Shown here: piece after piece, positions 54,536 to 62,763 of the stretch
Position numbering within the stretch: the first letter of the stretch is position 1
Layout of the letters: every line of letters begins with the position of its first letter
Origin: Ruicaihuangia caeni
GTDB lineage: Bacteria; Actinomycetota; Actinomycetes; Actinomycetales; Microbacteriaceae
Length of the DNA: 64,000 nt
NCBI RefSeq assembly: GCF_029952955.1
Contig: NZ_JASATX010000004.1
Span: forward strand, 62,001-126,000
Direction: 5' to 3'
Made by a program: the position numbers and the translations under genes
The notes under the pieces: model-generated
What the model was told of the DNA's origin: nothing
The model's input: the letters and a program-made list of their open reading frames with translations, nothing else
Database searches by the model: none

Positions 54536-54703
54536 GCACCACAATAGATAGTGCCAGGCGCCTCAGGGCGCCGACAGGCCATTAGCTGACTAGGGTAAGC
54601 GTGCTAATGGCTTGGGGGCGAGTCAGGGTGATATTCGGGTTATGACTCTGGCTCGGGGTTTAGTGAGGGGCCGTGCTGATCACACGGCCCCTCCTTTCAT
54701 TTC
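54536..54703 (+). ncRNA. candidate structured small RNA
   Basis: About 168 nt with four successive hairpins and no reading frame. The stems are GGCGCC/GGCGCC with loop TCAG (54557-54572), AGGCCATTAGC with GCTAATGGCTT (54576-54613, one G-U pair, 16-nt loop), GAGTCA/TGACTC (54620-54648), and an 11-bp terminator stem ending in a T-rich tail. It lies between the two-component operon and the catabolic island, 215 bp beyond the last stop codon, with its own -10 box. It does not resemble SRP RNA, RNase P RNA, tmRNA or the FMN, cobalamin or c-di-AMP riboswitches that I recognise. The transcript ends are estimates. Confidence 0.5.
54665..54693 (+). terminator. intrinsic terminator with T-rich tail
   Basis: GAGGGGCCGTG (54665-54675) pairs perfectly with CACGGCCCCTC (54683-54693) around CTGATCA and is followed by CTTTCATTT. 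It is the only hairpin I noted in the window with a classical T-rich tail. Confidence 0.85.
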
Positions 54704-54907
54704 CGCTCCGCGTGCTGTCGAGCACGGGGCTTATAGGCCAAAAAGAGTGGATGGCTCGGGTGTGTCATCCACGTCCTGTCCGCCCGGCTGCCGATAAGGC
54801 TCGCGACGACGCTGCTGTGGCTCGCTGTGGTAATCCTCTAGCAACGGAATCCTCCGCCGCGGCATACGGGCGCGGCGGCGCAACCGCGCAGACCACGACG
54901 TTTCTGT
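54704..54907. other. gene-free remainder of the intergenic region
   Basis: No convincing gene. Small hairpins CGTGCT/AGCACG (54711-54726) and GTGGATG/CATCCAC (54747-54772) continue the structured stretch. The 54321-54523 part upstream holds only A/T-richer spacer. The catabolic genes begin (from their 3' end) at 54908. Confidence 0.6.
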
Positions 54908-55807
54908 TCAGTCAGATCGTCCGTGCGGGTCAGGTGGCGCAGCGGTAATCCGGTCCTGACGACCCCTTGAGTGGTCGGGGATCGATGCTTCACCTGTGTC
55001 CCCGCTCGCGAGAGCCGGTTGCTCTCGATATCGGCGGAGAAGAACCGACGGATTGGTTCGCCGCACGCGTTCCAGGCGCTCCATGCTGAGCCGCGCCTTG
55101 ATCAAGGTTGGTTCGGAGTCGGCCTCGGCGATCACGGTGCCGTCCGGTGCGAGGGCCAAGCTGTGCCCGACGCCCCACGGCGAAGACTGATCCGCTCCGA
55201 GCACGAAGCATGTGTTCTCGATCGCTCGCGCCTCCAGCAGTGTCTTCCAATGCTCGATCTTGCGCGGTCCTGGAACCCACTGCGCAGGCACAACGAGCAC
55301 GTCCGCGCCACAGTCAACGAGACGACGAGACGCTTCTGGAAAGCGCAGATCGAAGCACGTCTGAAGCCCGATTGTGAACGCCCCGAACGAGAAGACGGGA
55401 TGCTGGTCGCTCGAGCCCGCAGCGATCACGTCGGATTCACGGGCATTGAACGAGTCGTAGAGGTGGATCTTGTCGTAGGTGCAAAGCAGCTCACCATCCG
55501 CGCCAACGGCGATCAGAGTGTTCGTGGGACTGCGGTCGGAGTGACCGGAGCCGCGCAGCATGCCCGCTATGATCGCAACACCGAGCTCTTCAGCCAGCGC
55601 GGCTACGCCAGAGCAGAACGGGCCGTCGAGCGGTTCTGCAGCATCCCGCATGTGCTGGTCGAGTTCTCCAGTGAAGAACGAACTGTACTCAGGGAAGACC
55701 ACCATCTCCGCGCCGTCCGATACCGCTTGCAAGGCGTAGCGGCGGATGCTTTCGAGATTGGCATGTCTATCAGGCGCCGGTGAGAACTGCGCGAGAGCGA
55801 TGATCAT
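54908..55807 (-). CDS. carbon-nitrogen hydrolase (nitrilase superfamily)
   Basis: A 299-residue amidase-fold protein. The Glu-Lys-Cys triad is visible in VVFPEYSSF, YDKIHLYD and GLQTCFDLRFPE, and the protein resembles omega-amidase or aliphatic-amidase branches rather than true nitrilases. It would hydrolyse a C-N bond (amide, carbamoyl or nitrile) in the cytosol. The last 35 residues are a charged, non-conserved tail. The ATG overlaps the permease stop (ATGA), so it belongs to the ABC importer operon and likely acts on the imported compound or its product. Confidence 0.85.
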   Translation of the reverse strand: MIIALAQFSPAPDRHANLESIRRYALQAVSDGAEMVVFPEYSSFFTGELDQHMRDAAEPLDGPFCSGVAALAEELGVAIIAGMLRGSGHSDRSPTNTLIAVGADGELLCTYDKIHLYDSFNARESDVIAAGSSDQHPVFSFGAFTIGLQTCFDLRFPEASRRLVDCGADVLVVPAQWVPGPRKIEHWKTLLEARAIENTCFVLGADQSSPWGVGHSLALAPDGTVIAEADSEPTLIKARLSMERLERVRRTNPSVLLRRYREQPALASGDTGEASIPDHSRGRQDRITAAPPDPHGRSD

Positions 55808-56889
55808 CGGCGCGTGAGCTCCATGACAGCGACTGTTCGCCGGGCTTGTTCGCGAAGCCGACTGATCAACACCGAAAGCACCAGAGCGATACCGATTGCG
55901 ATGCTCTGCTGGTTTGAATCCATGCGCATCAGGTTCATGCCGTTCGTAAGCCCGACCAGGAACAGCACGCCGAGAATCGTGCCGCCGACTCCGCCTCGGC
56001 CACCGCGGAGCGAGGCGCCGCCGATGATGGCTGCCGTGATCGACTGCATCATGTACTCGGTTCCGAGTTGTGGCTGACCTGAAGACACACGTGCTGTGAG
56101 CAACCAGCCGGCATAGGCCGTGAGCAGCCCGCCGAGCACGTAGACGATGATCAGGTTGCGGCGGACCCGGATGCCGGCGACCGTGGCCGCGGTCTCGTTT
56201 CCTCCGATCGCGTAGACGGACTTTCCGAACGCGGTCCGCCGCAGCACCACCACGATCGCCAAGACAACAGGAATGGCAATCAGCAACGGCACAGGAACGA
56301 CCCCGAGTCTGCCTGATCCGAGTACATGAGTGAAGAAGCGAGGCAGCCCGCTCACTTCGCGACCGCTGCTGACGACCATGGTCACACCGGCGAAGATCGA
56401 CATCGTCGCGAGGGTGACGATGAACGGGTTCACCTTCAGTATTGCCACTCCAATGCCGTTGACGAGCCCAATGCAAGCGCCGACCAGCGTCGCGACGAGT
56501 AGCCCCCACAGCATTGCGAGCCCCACATACTCGTCGAGGCCACCGAAGACGGCGTTCATGACGAGCGCTGTGCAGACGCTGGTCAGTGCGATATTCGAAC
56601 CGACCGACAGGTCGAAACCGCCGCTGATCAGAATCAGCATCTGAGCGAGCGCGGTGAGCAGCAGGAACACGCTCATCGTTGCTATCGACTGCAGGTTCTG
56701 CGCGGAGAAGAACACAGGGCTGACGAGGCCGAACACCACTGCCAAGAGCACGAGCAGCACTGGTAGGGGACCGAGTACCGCGAAGCCTTTGATGATCCAA
56801 TACTTCGTACCGTTCCCCGTTCGTTGCGTCGGGTCGGGCGCCTTTGAAAGCTGGGCGATCGGCGGGTCCGTGATGGTGTTGGTGCTCAT
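55804..56889 (-). CDS. ribose-type ABC importer permease
   Basis: A 361-residue RbsC-like permease (BPD_transp_2) with about ten helices. Typical segments are ALAQMLILISGGFDLSVGSNIAL, GLVNGIGVAILKVNPFIVTLA and SVYAIGGNETAATVAGIRV. It overlaps the ATPase gene upstream by four bases and the nitrilase gene downstream by four bases. It probably homodimerises, as no second permease is present. Although the family is named for sugars, members also carry other small polar molecules. Confidence 0.9.
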   Translation of the reverse strand: MSTNTITDPPIAQLSKAPDPTQRTGNGTKYWIIKGFAVLGPLPVLLVLLAVVFGLVSPVFFSAQNLQSIATMSVFLLLTALAQMLILISGGFDLSVGSNIALTSVCTALVMNAVFGGLDEYVGLAMLWGLLVATLVGACIGLVNGIGVAILKVNPFIVTLATMSIFAGVTMVVSSGREVSGLPRFFTHVLGSGRLGVVPVPLLIAIPVVLAIVVVLRRTAFGKSVYAIGGNETAATVAGIRVRRNLIIVYVLGGLLTAYAGWLLTARVSSGQPQLGTEYMMQSITAAIIGGASLRGGRGGVGGTILGVLFLVGLTNGMNLMRMDSNQQSIAIGIALVLSVLISRLREQARRTVAVMELTRR

Positions 56890-58400
56890 GCGATTTCTCC
56901 TCCTCCGAATGCGGCAGCCACGATCGCCTCATCTGAGATCTCGGCCGCGGGCAGTTCTGCCACTAGTTCGCCGGCGTTCATGACATATACGCGATCGGCG
57001 AGGCCGATCACTTCCTCCAGGTCACTGGAGATGAGCAGAATTCCTGCTCCGGCAGCGCACGCGCCGCGCAGTTGTTCGTAAATCAATTGCCGCGCGCCTA
57101 CGTCGACACCGGCGGTCGGCTCGGCGACGACGAGCAGGTCGCGTTGCCGAGCGAGCGCGCGTGCAAGCACCACCTTCTGCTGATTCCCGCCGGACAGCAG
57201 CCCGACCTCACTGTCAGGGTTCTGCGGCCGCACTTCGAGCCGTTCGATCAAATCCTTGGTGATGCGTCGAAGCCTGCGCGTCAGCAGCAGGCCGAAACGT
57301 GCGTTCGTGCGAACGTTCATGACCTCCAGCGTGAGATTGTCGTGGACAGTCAAGAGTTGAGCGAGCGACTCGGTCTTGCGGTCTTCGGCCATGAAGCCGA
57401 CGCCGACGCTCGTCATCTTGCGTGCCGAGGGCTGCGAGGTCGTGTGCCCGTTGACCTTGACGGTGCCCTCGACCATTCGTTCAGTGCCGGCGAGCACCCG
57501 CAACACATCGCCTTTCCCTGCGCCTACGAGACCGGCTACAGCAACGACCTCTCCGCGGCGCACAGTCAGCGAGACTCCGCGCACCTTCCGGTTGGCGCTC
57601 GTCACGTTGTCCAGCTTCAGCACGACCTCTCCAAGGGACCCGTCTGAGGCCTTGGGCGGATACGCCTGAGCGACCTCACGGCCGACCATTTGGTTGATCA
57701 GTGTCTGGTTGCTCACTTCGCGCACGAGGTGCTCAGAGATTCGTCTGCCGTCACGGATCACCGTGACGCGATGTCCAAGGCGCTGGATCTCAGCGAGACG
57801 ATGTGTGATGTAGAGGATCGCCCATCCTTCTCGAGCGAGTCGATCCACGATCTGAAAGAGGCGTTCGGCTTCGTGATCGCTCAGGGCTGCGGTCGGTTCA
57901 TCGAAGACCACCAATCCCTTTCGACCCATGATCGCCTTCATGATCTCGACCAGCTGCTGCTCGGAACGGGGGAGAGCCCCCACTTCCGAGTTGGCATCGA
58001 ATTCAGCCCCGACACTGGAGAGAAGCTCTTCCGTCTTGCGCTTCATGGCGCTGGCGTCGAGGAGCCCGCCACGCCTGAGTTGCCTGCCTAGAAACAGGTT
58101 GTCCATGACGGAGAGCGTGGGAGCGAGGCTGAAATCCTGCATCACGACGTTGATTCCGCTGGCCCGGGCATTGGCAGGAGAATGGTGGGCGACTTCCTTG
58201 CCGCCGATGAGCAGCCGCCCACCATCCGCCTGATACGTGCCGAGGATCGTCTTCACGATGGTCGATTTGCCCGCACCGTTCTCGCCAAGCAGCACGTGCA
58301 CCTCTCCTGGCATCAGATTCAGAGAGACATCCGATAGCGCGAGGTTGGCGCCGAATCGCTTCGAGACTCCGACGAGTTCGACAAGGGGCATGGCGTCCAT
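56886..58400 (-). CDS. ribose-type ABC importer ATPase (two ATPase domains)
   Basis: A 504-residue RbsA-like tandem ATPase. The first domain has Walker A GENGAGKST near residue 38, FDEPTAAL in Walker B, and the H-loop in YITHRLAEI. The second has the degenerate P-loop GLVGAGKGD and signature LSGGNQQKVVLARAL. It energises the permease encoded downstream. Spacing to the binding-protein gene is 24 bp. Codon use is less GC-biased than in genes before 54 kb. Confidence 0.9.
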   Translation of the reverse strand: MDAMPLVELVGVSKRFGANLALSDVSLNLMPGEVHVLLGENGAGKSTIVKTILGTYQADGGRLLIGGKEVAHHSPANARASGINVVMQDFSLAPTLSVMDNLFLGRQLRRGGLLDASAMKRKTEELLSSVGAEFDANSEVGALPRSEQQLVEIMKAIMGRKGLVVFDEPTAALSDHEAERLFQIVDRLAREGWAILYITHRLAEIQRLGHRVTVIRDGRRISEHLVREVSNQTLINQMVGREVAQAYPPKASDGSLGEVVLKLDNVTSANRKVRGVSLTVRRGEVVAVAGLVGAGKGDVLRVLAGTERMVEGTVKVNGHTTSQPSARKMTSVGVGFMAEDRKTESLAQLLTVHDNLTLEVMNVRTNARFGLLLTRRLRRITKDLIERLEVRPQNPDSEVGLLSGGNQQKVVLARALARQRDLLVVAEPTAGVDVGARQLIYEQLRGACAAGAGILLISSDLEEVIGLADRVYVMNAGELVAELPAAEISDEAIVAAAFGGGEIA

Positions 58401-58424
58401 GAGAAGACTCGACCTTCTCCCTGT

Positions 58425-59567
58425 CTAGCGGCTTGCCCGCACGGAGTACACGGGCGCGAAGTCCTTCGGTCCGAACATGCGCTCGTACTCGATGGAGGCC
58501 GCATTCTCAGACGAAACGACCAAGGGCGTCGGTCCGACCGATCGTCCTCCGAGTTCCTGACCCTCCAGCGCCTTGATGGCCTGCGAGATCGCCATGCGGC
58601 CTTGGAACGGAGTCCAGTCGGTGACCGCTGCTGTGGCATCACCGTCGACGATGGCCTGGTAGAGGTTCGGGATGATGGTGTAGCCATACACGCCGACCTC
58701 GCCCGACCGACCCGCGTTGCGCAGCGCGACTACGCCTGCTTCCGCTGCGATGTCGACGCCGAAGATGTCGGTGACATCGGGGTAGGCGCGCAGCACGTCT
58801 TCGATGAGGGCCAGCTGTACGTCGAGTCCCGTGTCGCCCCGGCGCTCGACCTCGATCTCGGCAGCGGAGCCATCGATTCCCGTTGCGAAGCCGTCGACCG
58901 CGTCATTCGCGAATGCGGCGCCGTCCGGACCAGGAAACGATGCGACTAGAGGTGCGCCGTCGCTGCTTTCGGCCAGGTATCGGCCGATCAGCTCTGAGGT
59001 CTCGTGATAGCTCACAGACACTCGGGTGTACAACGGGTTGTCGGTCACGCTCTCGCCGCAGTTCGTGCCGTTGATGAAGTCGACGACGACGATGTTCGCC
59101 TCAAGCGCCTTCTCGATCGTGCTGCAGTTGCCCTCGGCGCTGATCGCGCCGAGGATGAGAGCGTCGAAGCCTTGCACGATGCAGTCATCGGTCTGGCTTA
59201 CCTGCGTCGACAGGTTGCCATAACCACCGGCCTCGAACAGGTTGTATTCGATACCGAGCCGTTCGGCTTCGACCGCGTTGCCGTAGTTCGCCGACACCCA
59301 CAGCACGTCCTTCACATGCGGGAACAACGCGCACACCTTCCACGGTTCGCTGACCGACCCAGGATCAATCGGCGCGTACGACGCAGCCGAGATGCTGCCG
59401 TCCGCTGCGACGAACTCCGCGTCGATCGTCCATTCAGTCGTCTCCGCACCTGGGGGCGGCGGTGCTGCATCAGTGTCCGCACCCGCAGCGCCGCAGCTCG
59501 CGAGCGCAGCGACCGTGGCCACCGCCAGAGTCAATGAGAGTGCGATTGTCTTGACGTTCACTTGCAT
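58425..59567 (-). CDS. ribose-type ABC importer substrate-binding lipoprotein
   Basis: A 380-residue periplasmic-binding-protein fold of the RbsB/XylF class. The signal peptide MQVNVKTIALSLTLAVATVA ends in lipobox LASC. A Pro/Ala-rich linker follows, and the mature part shows NYGNAVEAERLGIEYNL and DDCIVQGFDALILGAIS, the usual hinge and ligand-cleft segments. The ATG follows AGAGGAAA. It delivers an unknown compound to the importer; with HpaB and hydrolase genes in the cluster, an aromatic or heterocyclic ligand is possible. Confidence 0.88.
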   Translation of the reverse strand: MQVNVKTIALSLTLAVATVAALASCGAAGADTDAAPPPPGAETTEWTIDAEFVAADGSISAASYAPIDPGSVSEPWKVCALFPHVKDVLWVSANYGNAVEAERLGIEYNLFEAGGYGNLSTQVSQTDDCIVQGFDALILGAISAEGNCSTIEKALEANIVVVDFINGTNCGESVTDNPLYTRVSVSYHETSELIGRYLAESSDGAPLVASFPGPDGAAFANDAVDGFATGIDGSAAEIEVERRGDTGLDVQLALIEDVLRAYPDVTDIFGVDIAAEAGVVALRNAGRSGEVGVYGYTIIPNLYQAIVDGDATAAVTDWTPFQGRMAISQAIKALEGQELGGRSVGPTPLVVSSENAASIEYERMFGPKDFAPVYSVRASR

Positions 59568-59600
59568 GGATTTCCTCTGTTCTCTCGTTTTGGGAGTCGA

Positions 59601-59618
59601 CGAAGCAGCACTGCTTCG
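59601..59618. terminator. small hairpin between the HpaB-type and binding-protein genes
   Basis: CGAAGCA (59601-59607) pairs with TGCTTCG (59612-59618) over a four-base loop. It may be a weak attenuator separating monooxygenase from transporter expression. No T-run follows. Confidence 0.35.
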
Positions 59619-59652
59619 CCTGAAGGGGGTTGGGAGTGCGAAGGAACAACGA

Positions 59653-61107
59653 TCACTCGAGGGGGCCGTCGTACGAGCCGAGGAAGTCATCGAGGAGTGC
59701 GCGACTGTCGTCCCAGTCGAAGGTGCGGTAGGCATTGCCCCGCACGACGAATGCCGCTCCGTTGTAGAACATCTCGTACTGCACGTGCCTCGAGGCGAAC
59801 TCGCTGCCGATCACGTCCCAGGCCAGCTTGAAGAGCTTCACGCGCTCGTCCGGGCTCGCGACCGCAGACTTTTGCACCCGCCGGATCTTGTCGGCGACCG
59901 TCGGATTGGAGAAGTCGGCTTCGCTCGACGGCAGCATGATCACTCCGCCGCCTGAGAGCTCTCGAAGTGTATGGATCACCTTCGGGTAGAGCTGCTGCGT
60001 GAGCACCTGCGAGGAGTAGAGCAGTGCGGGGTCAGGGACGAAGTATTCGCCGTACTGATGCCCCTTCACCTCCATGCCGTGGATCAACGCCTCGACCATG
60101 CCGACCTCAGCCGCGAGCTGTCCGAGAGCCTCGCGCACCTGAGGAAAGTCGGTGGTGCTGTTGATCTCGGTGATGCGATGCGCGATCGCCGCAAGGAACT
60201 TCAGCTTCACGATCAGGCGCAAGTTGCACTGGTAGTTCTGATAGACGTGCACTGGCGTGCCATGAAACTGCTTGCGCAAGAGGTCGACGTCCTGGTTCAC
60301 GAACACTCGGTCCCAGGGCACCTTGACGTCGTCGAAGAAGATCACGCCGTCCGTCTCATCGAAGCGACTCGACACGGGGTGATCGAACGTGGATGTGGCC
60401 GACGCTTCGTAGGAACGGCGGGCCAAGTTCTGCAGGCCCTTCGCATTCATCGGCACGGCGAACGACACAGCGTGTCGTTCGTCTCCTTGTTGCAGCGGCT
60501 GCACTCCGCTGACGAAGAGCTCGTTGGCGAGGACCCCTGATGTTGCGAGCATCTTTGCGCCGCGAACGGTGAGGCCCTCGGCATCCTCATCGACCACTGC
60601 GAGAGTCAGGTCGGCGTCTTGCTCATGAGTGGCTTGCTTCTTGTTCGTCTGTGGATTGACGATCGTGTAGGTCAGGAAGGAATCGGAGTCGCGAGCGTGG
60701 CGGTAGTAGTCGCGCACCGCCGCGCCTCTTGCTGGGTCGATCTCGTCGTATACATGTGCAGACATGTACATCGCTGCCACCGCAGACGCGACATGGTCGG
60801 GGGAGCGGCCGAGAAAGCCGAGGTGTGGCTCCTGCCACTTGATGAGCGCACGGCGGCGGTTGGCGAGGTCTTCATACGTCTTCGGAAGCTGCCACGCTCG
60901 ATTGACTCGATCACCGGTGCCGGGGCTCTCATAGGTGAGGAGTTCTTCGAACTCGGGGCTCGCCTGCATGTCATACAGCGCGCCCGCCGAAGCGACCGCA
61001 TTGCGGAACGCCGGGTGCGTCGTGACGTCGTCCGCTCGTTCGCCGTCGATGTAGACCTCGCGGCCGTCTCGTAGCGACGCGACGTGGTCCGAGCCGTTCT
61101 TGGTCAT
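59653..61107 (-). CDS. HpaB-family flavin-dependent monooxygenase, large component
   Basis: A 484-residue oxygenase related to 4-hydroxyphenylacetate 3-monooxygenase. The N-terminus SLRDGREVYIDGERADDVTTHPAFRN is diagnostic, and the acyl-CoA dehydrogenase-like core has IVNPQTNKKQATHEQDADLT, KMLATSGVLANELFVS and DVKVPWDRVFVN. Such enzymes use FADH2 from a separate reductase to hydroxylate phenols or N-heteroaromatics. The matching flavin reductase is encoded divergently 0.8 kb away. The ATG follows AAAGAGAG. Substrate cannot be assigned from the sequence. Confidence 0.88.
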   Translation of the reverse strand: MTKNGSDHVASLRDGREVYIDGERADDVTTHPAFRNAVASAGALYDMQASPEFEELLTYESPGTGDRVNRAWQLPKTYEDLANRRRALIKWQEPHLGFLGRSPDHVASAVAAMYMSAHVYDEIDPARGAAVRDYYRHARDSDSFLTYTIVNPQTNKKQATHEQDADLTLAVVDEDAEGLTVRGAKMLATSGVLANELFVSGVQPLQQGDERHAVSFAVPMNAKGLQNLARRSYEASATSTFDHPVSSRFDETDGVIFFDDVKVPWDRVFVNQDVDLLRKQFHGTPVHVYQNYQCNLRLIVKLKFLAAIAHRITEINSTTDFPQVREALGQLAAEVGMVEALIHGMEVKGHQYGEYFVPDPALLYSSQVLTQQLYPKVIHTLRELSGGGVIMLPSSEADFSNPTVADKIRRVQKSAVASPDERVKLFKLAWDVIGSEFASRHVQYEMFYNGAAFVVRGNAYRTFDWDDSRALLDDFLGSYDGPLE

Positions 61108-61157
61108 GCGGACTCTCTTTCTGGTAATGAAGAGAGCCCGAGAACGAGGCTGCCGCG

Positions 61158-61682
61158 CTAGTTGGCGGTCCTCCGTCGGAGGATGTAGTCCAACTCCTGC
61201 AGAGCCTCGTCGCTTTGCACTACGAGGCGCTGCATCACTGAGCAGAGCGTCTCGAATTCTCTTCGGTTGATGCCCGCGAACAGAGTGTCGTTCACGGGGA
61301 CTTGATACACCGTCAGCTCGTTGAGCCGGCGGTGAGCTTCGGCGGTGAGCGCGAGGAGCACTCGCCGACCGTCTGATGGATCGTTGTGCTTCTCGAGCAG
61401 TCCCTTCTGCTCGAGACGTTTCGATTCGGCGGTGACGAATGTGCCTGAAACGTGCATGTATGCGGCGACCGCACCGACTGACGGCTTCTCGTCTTGAGCG
61501 GTCAACATGCGGATCGTGATCAGGATCGAGTACTGCGGGCCGGGGAGGCCGATGAGGGATCCGAGTCCGTCGCGCACGGATGCGAGCCTGGCTCCGAACG
61601 CCATCGTGTCGTATACCAAGTGGCGAAACTTTTGGTCGTCGCCGTCGTCGAGAAGGTCCGGGTTCGAGGTGGTCGTGCCCAT
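61158..61682 (-). CDS. MarR-family transcriptional regulator
   Basis: A 174-residue winged-helix regulator. The DNA-binding part spans residues about 45-115 (PSVGAVAAYMHVSGTFVTAESKRLEQKGLLEKHNDPSDGR). It is read divergently from the flavin-reductase gene, and three copies of a motif near TTACTTYGC lie in the 253-bp spacer between them. MarR proteins of aromatic catabolic clusters are usually repressors released by the substrate or an intermediate, which fits its position here. Confidence 0.88.
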   Translation of the reverse strand: MGTTTSNPDLLDDGDDQKFRHLVYDTMAFGARLASVRDGLGSLIGLPGPQYSILITIRMLTAQDEKPSVGAVAAYMHVSGTFVTAESKRLEQKGLLEKHNDPSDGRRVLLALTAEAHRRLNELTVYQVPVNDTLFAGINRREFETLCSVMQRLVVQSDEALQELDYILRRRTAN

Positions 61683-61725
61683 CTTCCGAGATTCACATCC
61701 TTCGGTAGTGCAGAAACTTATGCAA

Positions 61726-61738
61726 CTTACTTTGCTAT
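61726..61738 (+). promoter_or_regulatory. operator-like motif copy 1 (near the MarR gene)
   Basis: CTTACTTTGCTAT, preceded by ATGCAA. It matches the paired copies at 61891-61916 in the block TTACTTYGC, and lies 44 bp upstream of the MarR start codon. Confidence 0.4.
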
Positions 61739-61890
61739 GTCAAGCATTCTAAAGACAGAGTTTCTCACGCTCTTCCGTTCGACTTGGCCGCGTCGGGCGG
61801 CTGCTTCGATCGCGACGAAGTCGGACCACGGCATTCTGCGCGTTTTCGCTCCGCCCCTTGACGATGCCTGGCGCTCGTGACAATAATGCA

Positions 61891-61916
61891 GTTACTTCGC
61901 GAAGCTAGTTCGCTAA
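61891..61916 (+). promoter_or_regulatory. operator-like motif copies 2 and 3 (near the reductase gene)
   Basis: Two adjacent 13-bp direct repeats, GTTACTTCGCGAA (61891-61903) and GCTAGTTCGCTAA (61904-61916), agree at 10 positions. The first contains the palindrome CTTCGCGAAG and is preceded by ATGCA like copy 1. They sit 20 bp before the flavin-reductase start codon. Confidence 0.45.
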
Positions 61917-61935
61917 AACTGAGAAGGGCAGAGCA

Positions 61936-62424
61936 ATGGAGCTCAAAGAGTTCGATCTACGTGAGTTGCGCTCGGCATTCGGGCGTTTTGCAACCGGGGT
62001 GACCGTCGTCACCTACGAAGACGAGGGAGAGATCCGCGGATTCACCGCTAACTCGTTCACTTCGGTGTCACTTGACCCGCCCCTCGTACTCGTGTCTGTC
62101 GGAAAGCACGCCCGCGCCGCAGACAGGCTTGCTGGCAAGCCGTTCACGATCAACGTGTTGAGCGACGACCAGATCGCCCACGCGTTCCAATTCAGCGGCA
62201 AGCCGCAACTCGACCTCATGCTCGACTGGGAGCGCACTGCGGGCTGCGCTCCCGCGCTCGTCGGCACCGCAGCGTCGTTCCGGTGCATGCCGTGGCAAGT
62301 CGTCGAAGCGGGCGACCATGACCTTCATATCGGTCGCCTCACTGCGTTCAGCGCCGACTCGATGCGCAAGCCGCTCGTGTTCCTCGACGGCCAATTCACC
62401 CCGGCGCCCGTGCGGGCTGCCTGA
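61936..62424 (+). CDS. flavin reductase (HpaC-like small component)
   Basis: A 162-residue FMN-binding split-barrel protein. Recognisable are the N-terminal LRSAFGRFATGVTVVTYED, GFTANSFTSVSLDPPLVLVSV and, near the C-terminus, AGDHDLHIGRL. It reduces free FAD or FMN with NAD(P)H and hands it to the HpaB-type oxygenase encoded on the other strand. The ATG follows AGAAGGG. It heads a plus-strand unit of tightly packed genes with the Dabb, cyclase and Old Yellow Enzyme genes. Confidence 0.9.
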   Translation: MELKEFDLRELRSAFGRFATGVTVVTYEDEGEIRGFTANSFTSVSLDPPLVLVSVGKHARAADRLAGKPFTINVLSDDQIAHAFQFSGKPQLDLMLDWERTAGCAPALVGTAASFRCMPWQVVEAGDHDLHIGRLTAFSADSMRKPLVFLDGQFTPAPVRAA

Positions 62425-62448
62425 ACCCGACCGAAAGGACCCTTACTC

Positions 62449-62763
62449 ATGGCGATTCGTCACGTCTTTCTCTGGAACGTCACTCCCGACGCCGATCCGG
62501 TGTTCGTCCTGAACCGGCTCAATGAACTCCCCGACACGATTCCCGGCGCACTGTCGTGGACGAGTGGTGCGCATCAGGGCGAGGAGGGGAACTCTGGGGC
62601 GCTGTGGCAATACGCGCTGGTCGCCGACTACCCCTCGATGGAGGCGCTCGAGGCGTACTCAGACCACCCCTTCCACCAGCAGGTGGTCGAAGAGCTGCTG
62701 CCGTTCTTTGCCGATCGGGCCGTCTGCGACTTCGCGCTCGGCGAAGCGGAGGCGAGCAACTGA
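62449..62763 (+). CDS. Dabb (stress-responsive alpha/beta barrel) domain protein
   Basis: A 104-residue protein with the dimeric alpha/beta barrel pattern: IRHVFLWNVTPDADPVFVLNRLNEL at the start, then ALVADYPSMEALEAYSDHPFHQQVVEELLPF. Relatives act as small cyclases, isomerases or scaffold proteins. Its TGA overlaps the cyclase ATG (TGATG), so it is translated with the next gene. Its reaction is unknown; in the cluster it may rearrange an oxygenated intermediate. Confidence 0.8.
   Translation: MAIRHVFLWNVTPDADPVFVLNRLNELPDTIPGALSWTSGAHQGEEGNSGALWQYALVADYPSMEALEAYSDHPFHQQVVEELLPFFADRAVCDFALGEAEASN

Noticed and set aside
54673-54948. Short plus-strand frame of 91 codons after the candidate RNA
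   Set aside because: It begins within the terminator hairpin, has no ribosome site or family pattern, and overlaps the end of the nitrilase gene.
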